This document shows positions 48,901-53,303 of a stretch of DNA of 53,303 nt, in pieces. This DNA comes from an uncultured Verrucomicrobia subdivision 3 bacterium (GTDB lineage: Bacteria; Verrucomicrobiota; Verrucomicrobiia; Limisphaerales; UBA8199), in the NCBI GenBank assembly GCA_903913865.1, contig CAIWMU010000250.1, forward strand, positions 1-53,303, written 5' to 3'. Under the pieces are notes generated by a model, which saw only the letters and a list, made by a program, of their open reading frames with translations, made no database searches and was not told the origin of the DNA. The position numbers were made by a program, and so were the translations under genes. The stretch's first letter is position 1. Each line of letters opens with the position of its first letter.

Positions 48901-50368
48901 GGATTCCAGCCGCTGCTTCCAGGAATATGTGATGGATGCCCAGAGGCGCTTGGAATCCGGGCAACTCAAGCCCGGTGAGGACGTGCGGATTCAGGATGGA
49001 AAAGTGCAGGTCGGCGGTCAGGTGGCAGTCATGGCCATCAACGGTCTCCTGACCAAGGTCATTTTTGACAAGAACCCGAAAAACGAATTTTACGTCGAAG
49101 AGAGCTTTCCTCTGGATTGGATGTATCCCCACCTGACGCCGAACGGGGTGATCATGAAGATCAATCGGGAGCCACTGAAGGAGATGCCCGAGAATGTCAT
49201 AGCAAAAGACCACCGGTTCTGGCGGGAATATTCAAGCCGGTTGAGCGGAGATTTCATCGATTACAATACCAGCGTCAAGGAGATCACCGATTTCGTTGAG
49301 CGTGTTTATTTGCGACGGGACTTTACCGGGTTCAAAGGAGACAGAAAATTCATCCGGGATGATCAGGCTCAAAAGGCCTTCTCCAAGTTGCGCAGTGCCA
49401 TCGGTGGGGTTTACTCATGGCGCGCTGGAATGAGCAAACCGGGCTCCGGCGAGCACGAGCGGATGATGAAGGAAGCCGACTTTGCGTTGCGTCAGGCCTT
49501 TGCGTTCTGCCCCTTCAGCCCGGAGGCGGTCTTCCGCTATGTCACACTTCTGGCCGCGTCCCAGCGAATCGACGACGCGATTCTCATCGCAGCCACCTGC
49601 CGCCGGCTTGACCCATTCAGCGCCCAGATCTCCGAGCTGGAGAAGCGGTTGCGCTCGATGAAATCCCAACCCGGCACGGATCTCAACAACAGCGGCATCC
49701 ACCAGTTGGAAGAGGCGGTCAAAAAGGACTCAGCCAATTTTCAAGCCGGGCTGAATTTGGCCAGTGCCTACCTCCAGTCACAGCAAGCTGGCCGGGCCAG
49801 GCAGGTTCTGGATGACATTCTCAACCATCCCAAAGCCGGGGCAAATGCCCTGAGGGCCTTGATTCAGGCTTATCTCGCCATTGGGGAGACAAATCAGATC
49901 CAGACGGTGGTCACCCGGTTGGAGTCCCTCCACAAACTGGACCGGGGCAAGGATCTCCACGTCAGCCTTGGGCTGGCAGAGGGGTTTGCCCTCCTGCAAC
50001 GGCACAAGGAGTCCATGATCCTCCTTGATGAAGCCCTCAAAAACCCGGTGCTCGATCCAAACTCCGCCCTTTCCGCTGCACAACTCGCGGCTTCTGCCGG
50101 GGATTATGTGAGGCTGGAGCACGCCCTGGAAACGCTTACGCGGCTCGCACCTGATGCAGCAGAGGCATGGTTTGATCTGGCAGCCCTCCGTTCCAGCAGG
50201 GGCCAGATGGTCGAAGCCATGGCGTTGCTGAGCAAAGCTATTGATTTGAACCGCAACCGCTTACAGAAGGATCCAAAAGCCAGGGACCTCACAAGGGACA
50301 TTCGTGAGGATCCCCGTTTTGAACCCCTGCGGAACAATCCCGAATTCCAACGTCTGCTTCAAAAGTAG
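45992..50368 (+). CDS. DUF2723 multi-pass membrane protein with C-terminal TPR repeats
   Basis: A 1458-aa membrane protein. The DUF2723 family region is at about 45-230 (FLSVWIGYYFTLAPEVTLED, SGELAVGSFYAGIPHPPGYP), where Asp-Ser-Gly-Glu and HPPGYP match glycosyltransferase-C-like mannosyltransferases. About a dozen helices run on to about residue 640. A large soluble region of unknown fold (about 660-1170) follows, and TPR-like repeats fill about 1170-1458 (AVKKDSANFQAGLNLASAYL and ALETLTRLAPDAAEAWFDLA among them). It may transfer sugar from a lipid carrier to protein or lipid on the outer side of the membrane; donor and acceptor are unknown. It is longer than most relatives. The ATG at 45992 is preceded by the purE hairpin. 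Confidence 0.86.
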   Translation: MTSSPHPDDEPTPGGFDPGRESALSPFSSENGNREATRALFRNVDWLTFLITFLSVWIGYYFTLAPEVTLEDSGELAVGSFYAGIPHPPGYPVWTLYTWLWTVLLPFGNVAWRVALGGATGGALAAGLLGLLVSRGGSLMIEGIEELKAMSGRWENAICMVSGFVAGNLIGFNGFMWSQSVIVEVYPLSVASFMVTMVCLMRWIYSPHRYRFLYLAMFFFGICFTNHQTLIVAAMGIEVAIAAADSRMGRNLFLGNSIIYLAGLILKQQHLLATLDQNPAIFSIFNVVGVCSIAAYLGFVYFTRPGVAAPESSGGGLDLLRDGALTATLLLAAASTTLGKPVLLLSFASLTAFLWLAWRSWSSGREWLVVVLCGLCWLAGAAFYFYMPLAGMTNPPMQWGYPRTVEGFIHAFTRGQYEKANPTDIMGDPLRFVTQLSMMFSGIVEEFNWVFVFMALVPFFFFMRLHRRERAWLIGVTAIYLCLGVLLLILLNPPPDRAAQELVRVFFGASHTMIALLVGYGTTLVAAYMATHYERFRSWGVIGGSVAVALALYTVSQFISTKFFGEMAEVPPGQLVAFVISVFTKPDQFGLSVYGGLLLILLCMVFVVAVVKYRNKAPLGITLAVFALMPLYSFMTHWSDNEQRNHWFGYWFGHDMFSPPFKGEDGKPLFPEMARDAILFGGTDPGRFCPTYMIFAESFTPHKEQPELDQKFDRRDVYIITQNALADGTYLCYIRAHYNRSQQIDPPFFQELVRSQEEREKGAKTNLLSSSMRPLDTHFTGIGDRMEMDRRTFTSWFQEDHFKNLPALVSRLKAGKDQDPVSKFIREQLSPQTRALVDAVEGSPALRSALTSDFNRILERELKVIRQLRGLADDRLAAEAGTRGVEWTNRIQQLDRQLKDLSRTEPLYTPEKFKNVVLSDYLRGFLSENPQSHTRIRLNRLLLEAAYPQEIATSLGGIYPDREIYIPNPEDSSRCFQEYVMDAQRRLESGQLKPGEDVRIQDGKVQVGGQVAVMAINGLLTKVIFDKNPKNEFYVEESFPLDWMYPHLTPNGVIMKINREPLKEMPENVIAKDHRFWREYSSRLSGDFIDYNTSVKEITDFVERVYLRRDFTGFKGDRKFIRDDQAQKAFSKLRSAIGGVYSWRAGMSKPGSGEHERMMKEADFALRQAFAFCPFSPEAVFRYVTLLAASQRIDDAILIAATCRRLDPFSAQISELEKRLRSMKSQPGTDLNNSGIHQLEEAVKKDSANFQAGLNLASAYLQSQQAGRARQVLDDILNHPKAGANALRALIQAYLAIGETNQIQTVVTRLESLHKLDRGKDLHVSLGLAEGFALLQRHKESMILLDEALKNPVLDPNSALSAAQLAASAGDYVRLEHALETLTRLAPDAAEAWFDLAALRSSRGQMVEAMALLSKAIDLNRNRLQKDPKARDLTRDIREDPRFEPLRNNPEFQRLLQK

Positions 50369-50432
50369 GCCCGAAAGACTCATCAACCTGCCACCCCCAT
50401 TCCCCCATTGCACCGATCGTGTGCGCGAGTGG

Positions 50433-50461
50433 TTGCGGCGCATCATCCGATCGGTTACTTT
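50433..50461 (+). promoter_or_regulatory. Candidate promoter of grpE-dnaJ
   Basis: TTGCGG (50433-50438) and TACTTT (50456-50461) are separated by exactly 17 bases, giving a start near 50468 and a leader of about 45 bases before the grpE ATG. No CIRCE element (TTAGCACTC-N9-GAGTGCTAA) is present, so repression by HrcA is not indicated. Confidence 0.45.
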
Positions 50462-50513
50462 ACAGTGCCACTCTCTTAGAGCGAAGAGTTGTGGAATCAA
50501 GAAATCAAAGTGC

Positions 50514-51086
50514 ATGACAAACGACACTGAAACAGTAGCAGAGACACCGTCAAATCCCCCCGTGGAGGGAGTGAAACCCGAAACGGCAGAGACGGCCCCA
50601 ATACTCTCCCCGGAGCAGATTCAGCAGTTGCGCCAGCAGGCGGCCAAAGCCGATGAGAACTGGCAGCGCCTCCTCCGCAGCACCGCCGACTTTGACAATT
50701 ACAAGAAGCGGATGGCCAGGGAGAAGCAGGACTCGATCAAATACGCCAACGAGGGGTTACTGATGAAAATGATTCCCCTGCTCGACAATTTTGAGATGGC
50801 CATCGCGGCCACCAAGGGAAACACCGATGACGCCGTTCAATCTCTCCAGACCGGAGTGACCATGATCTTCCAGCAGTTGAAGACCACACTGGTTGAGGTG
50901 GGTCTTGAGGAGATCGACGCCACCGGGGCGGCTTTCGATCCCAACTGGCACGAGGCGGTATCCCAGACGGAAACCGCTGACGCGCCCGATGGGCATGTCC
51001 TCCAGCAGCTTCGTAAGGGTTACAAGCTGCGGGACCGCCTTCTGCGTCCTGCGACAGTCATTGTGGCTAAAACGCCGGTTGCCTGA
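50514..51086 (+). CDS. grpE: Nucleotide exchange factor GrpE
   Basis: A 190-aa GrpE, releasing ADP from DnaK. An acidic N-terminal region (to about 35) precedes a long coiled coil ([20 protein letters not shown], then [20 protein letters not shown]), followed by the beta-wing domain ([13 protein letters not shown], then [17 protein letters not shown]). The ATG at 50514 begins the normal-length protein; the open frame reaching back to 50304 overlaps the DUF2723 gene and has no features. dnaJ starts eight bases downstream. dnaK is not in the window. Confidence 0.95.
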   Translation: MTNDTETVAETPSNPPVEGVKPETAETAPILSPEQIQQLRQQAAKADENWQRLLRSTADFDNYKKRMAREKQDSIKYANEGLLMKMIPLLDNFEMAIAATKGNTDDAVQSLQTGVTMIFQQLKTTLVEVGLEEIDATGAAFDPNWHEAVSQTETADAPDGHVLQQLRKGYKLRDRLLRPATVIVAKTPVA

Positions 51087-51094
51087 TTCCTGAT

Positions 51095-52237
51095 ATGGCC
51101 AAAAGAGATTATTACGAGGTTCTCGGCGTCGATCGCGGGGCCTCTGCCGAAGAGATCAAGAAGGGCTACCGCAAGATGGCCGTCAAGTATCATCCGGACA
51201 AGAACCCGGGTGACAAGGCTGCCGAGGAGAGTTTCAAGGAACTCGGTGAAGCCTACGAGGTGCTCAGTGACCCGCAAAAAAAGCCCCTTTACGACCAGCA
51301 CGGTCATGCCGCCTTTGATCGGCGCACTGCCGCAGGATCGCGGGGAGGCGGGGCCGGATTTCACGATCCGTTCGACGTGTTCCGCGAGGTCTTTGGCGGC
51401 GGTGGCATTTTCGAGGATTTGTTCGGTGGTGGACGTTCCGACCCGTCTCAACCGCAGCGTGGCGATGATTTGCGCTATGACATGGAGTTGACCTTTGAGG
51501 AAGCTGCCCATGGGTGTGAGAAAGAGGTGACGATTTCCAAACAGGACGCATGCACAACCTGCTCTGGATCCGGTGCGGAAGCGGGGTCCCGCGCCCAGAC
51601 CTGCACCACCTGTGGGGGGCGGGGTCAGGTCATCTCCTCAAGGGGTGCCTTCAGCATTGGGCAGACGTGCTCGCGTTGCCGGGGTGCGGGAAGGGTCATT
51701 GACAAGCCCTGCAAAGCCTGCCGTGGGGAGGGACGTTCAGAGAAGTCCTCCACCATCAAACTTCGCATTCCTGCGGGTGTGGACACTGGCTCCCGGCTCC
51801 GCTCGGTGGGTAACGGCGAGGCGGGTCTTCGGGGTGGTCCCCAGGGGGATCTCTATGTGGTTCTGCACGTCAAGGCCCACGAATTGTTTCAACGGGATGG
51901 GGATGATCTGCTCTGCGAGGTTCCGATCAGCTTCGTGCAGGCGGCCCTGGGTGGCGAGGTGGAAGTGCCAACCCTCAGCGGAAAGGCATCCATCAAGGTG
52001 CCCGCAGGCACCCAGCCCGGCGTAACCTTCCGTCTCAAAGGCAAGGGCATGCGGAACATTCAAGGCTACGGCACTGGAGATCTGCATGTGCGCTTGAATG
52101 TGGAGGTGCCCACCCACCTCACCACGGCCCAGCGGACCAAACTCAGTGAATTTGCGGACCTCTGCAACGGCAAGGAGAGCCCGATCAGTCAGGGCTTCTT
52201 CGAGAAGGCCAAGCGCCTGTTCCAATCCGGAAGCTGA
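51095..52237 (+). CDS. dnaJ: Chaperone protein DnaJ
   Basis: A 380-aa type I (class A) DnaJ. The J-domain (residues 1-70) has the essential HPD in YHPDKNPGD. The Gly/Phe-rich linker covers about 75-125. The zinc-finger domain carries four CxxCxGxG units: [24 protein letters not shown] and CKACRGEG. The C-terminal substrate-binding domains follow, with [19 protein letters not shown] and [17 protein letters not shown]. It stimulates DnaK ATPase and holds unfolded proteins. It follows grpE closely and leads into rsmE. Confidence 0.97.
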   Translation: MAKRDYYEVLGVDRGASAEEIKKGYRKMAVKYHPDKNPGDKAAEESFKELGEAYEVLSDPQKKPLYDQHGHAAFDRRTAAGSRGGGAGFHDPFDVFREVFGGGGIFEDLFGGGRSDPSQPQRGDDLRYDMELTFEEAAHGCEKEVTISKQDACTTCSGSGAEAGSRAQTCTTCGGRGQVISSRGAFSIGQTCSRCRGAGRVIDKPCKACRGEGRSEKSSTIKLRIPAGVDTGSRLRSVGNGEAGLRGGPQGDLYVVLHVKAHELFQRDGDDLLCEVPISFVQAALGGEVEVPTLSGKASIKVPAGTQPGVTFRLKGKGMRNIQGYGTGDLHVRLNVEVPTHLTTAQRTKLSEFADLCNGKESPISQGFFEKAKRLFQSGS

Positions 52238-52242
52238 GGCTC

Positions 52243-53019
52243 ATGCACAGGTTTTATCTGCCCCCTGAATGCTGCAAGGGCGGGGTTTTGCAACTTAAGG
52301 ATGGCGAGGCCCATCATGCGACCCGAGTCCTGCGGATTCAACAGGGGGAGACCGTCACAGTGTGTGATGGGGTCGGGCACCATATCATGTGCTCGGTGTT
52401 GGACGTCTCAAGAAACCGTGTCGATCTTCAGGTCAGGGAGGTGAAGACGACTCCAACCCCTCCATGGGAGTTGACTCTCCTTCAGGCCGTTCCCAAGGGA
52501 AAGCTTTTTGATTCCATCATTCAGAAAGCCACGGAATTGGGGGTTCACCGGATCGTCCCCCTGCTCTCAGAACGGGTTGCCCTGCAGGTGGATCCGGATT
52601 CGGTAACCCAGAAGACTGCCAAGTGGCGTCACGTGGCGATCGAATCCATCAAGCAGTGCGGATCAGGCTGGCTTCCCCGTGTTGAGGAACCGATCTCCCC
52701 TGCCCGCTTCGCCGCCCGTCAGGAGCCGTTTGACCTGCAGCTGGTCGCTGCCCTTCAACCGGAAAGTTGCCATCTTCGAGCCGTTCTTGACCAATACCAC
52801 GTCCGGGAGCAGCGTCCCCCGAAGTCGGTCTGCATCTGGGTGGGGCCGGAGGGGGATTTTACGCCGGATGAATATCGGTTGATCCGCCAGTGTGGTGCCC
52901 GGGCGATCACTCTGGGGCACCTGGTGCTCAGGGTTGAAACCGCATCAACCTACAGCCTTGCCGTTATCAATCACGAACTTCAGGCCCGGCACGATTTCGT
53001 GGTTTCCCGGACCTTTTGA
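52243..53019 (+). CDS. rsmE: 16S rRNA (uracil1498-N3)-methyltransferase RsmE
   Basis: A 258-aa SPOUT-class methyltransferase that modifies U1498 of 16S rRNA using SAM. The N-terminal RNA-binding part contains LKDGEAHHATRVLRIQQGET. The SAM/knot region has LLQAVPKGKLFDSIIQKATE, WVGPEGDFTPDEYRLI and LGHLVLRVETASTYSLAVIN, the family's signature loops. It starts six bases after dnaJ, an arrangement often seen for rsmE, and is probably the last gene of the grpE-dnaJ-rsmE unit. Confidence 0.94.
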   Translation: MHRFYLPPECCKGGVLQLKDGEAHHATRVLRIQQGETVTVCDGVGHHIMCSVLDVSRNRVDLQVREVKTTPTPPWELTLLQAVPKGKLFDSIIQKATELGVHRIVPLLSERVALQVDPDSVTQKTAKWRHVAIESIKQCGSGWLPRVEEPISPARFAARQEPFDLQLVAALQPESCHLRAVLDQYHVREQRPPKSVCIWVGPEGDFTPDEYRLIRQCGARAITLGHLVLRVETASTYSLAVINHELQARHDFVVSRTF

Positions 53020-53303
53020 GCTCAGAGCTGCGGTCCTGAATTCTCGATGGTGGTAAGGCATTTGGCACCAGCACAAAAATGACTTGTTTCGATGGAATCC
53101 ATCCCGGGAACCGCTCACTGGCCACTCTTCGGGACCCCTTCCGGATGCTCCCGGCAGCCAGGCTGATGTTCCCCCCTGACAGGCCGATAATCCCGGTGAG
53201 GGTTTCATTTGCAAATTGTTTTAGGTAAGAGGTTTACGTATACGTTTTAGTCTGCGTTTGTTGGGTTTTCCCAGAGACAACAACGGGGCCTTGAATTTTG
53301 GCA
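53020..53303. other. Region after rsmE, open to the window edge
   Basis: These 284 bases contain no gene I can support. A possible promoter facing out of the window is described separately at 53217-53245. Confidence 0.4.
53217..53245 (+). promoter_or_regulatory. Candidate promoter with palindromic operator ACGTATACGT
   Basis: TTGTTT (53217-53222) and TATACG (53239-53244) are 16 bases apart. The -10 is embedded in the perfect 10-base palindrome ACGTATACGT (53236-53245), the size and symmetry typical of LacI- or GntR-family operators. It probably controls a plus-strand gene beyond the end of the window. Confidence 0.4.

Noticed and set aside
50369-50513. CIRCE/HrcA operator before grpE
   Set aside because: No TTAGCACTC-N9-GAGTGCTAA match on either strand; a plain promoter explains the region better.

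Overview
The window looks like part of a verrucomicrobial (PVC group) chromosome. The evidence is a giant autotransporter-associated beta-strand repeat protein of the kind expanded in that phylum, a DUF1559-like pseudopilin, DUF1080, DUF4838 and DUF2723 proteins, a DUF3568-like lipoprotein, and moderately high G+C throughout. The phylum call is inference from gene content; nothing in the window (no rRNA or tRNA) proves it.

Left part (1-15875). A 3' fragment of a DUF4838 glycoside-type protein comes first. A tightly coupled minus-strand operon follows, transcribed queE -> class III aminotransferase -> 38-aa small ORF -> rsmA -> membrane dual-specificity phosphatase -> Nudix hydrolase. Almost every junction is a 4-base stop/start overlap. 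A plus-strand ATP-cone/uridine-kinase fusion diverges from queE. Next is the 2855-aa secreted repeat protein on the minus strand, with a clear hairpin terminator behind it.

Middle part (15876-26389). This holds polA (with a degenerate 3'-5' exonuclease domain), a class V aminotransferase, a tonB-exbB-exbD energy-transduction operon and asd on the opposite strand. A small graveyard of broken insertion sequences follows (an ISKra4-family remnant and a second transposase tail), then hcp, whose upstream region carries an FNR-type box.

The most notable locus is 26792-35853: seven plus-strand genes, mostly joined by ATGA overlaps. They encode a tiny twin-arginine Cys-rich protein, a twin-arginine NHL-repeat protein, a twin-arginine polyferredoxin, a NosR/NapH-type membrane polyferredoxin, a membrane-anchored PQQ-like beta-propeller, a NuoE-NuoF-ferredoxin fusion, and a fusion of NuoG-type iron-sulfur domains with a GltD-like flavoprotein core that lacks the usual NAD(P) motif. 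Read together they look like a route between the cytoplasmic NADH pool and extracytoplasmic iron-sulfur and propeller proteins. No hydrogenase, haem or molybdenum catalytic subunit is present. I do not recognise this as a described system.

Next (35955-39566) comes a five-gene set: DUF1257, DUF2997, a catalytically dead S26-signal-peptidase-like membrane protein, a TPR protein and a PilT-type ATPase. The right part (39882-53303) carries a small lipoprotein, larE, a pseudopilin, a DUF1080 protein, an EamA transporter, an SPFH/ribbon-helix-helix pair with a probable self-operator, purE, a very large DUF2723-TPR membrane protein, the chaperone pair grpE-dnaJ followed closely by rsmE, and a final promoter/palindrome pointing out of the window. 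No CRISPR array, rRNA or tRNA was recognised.
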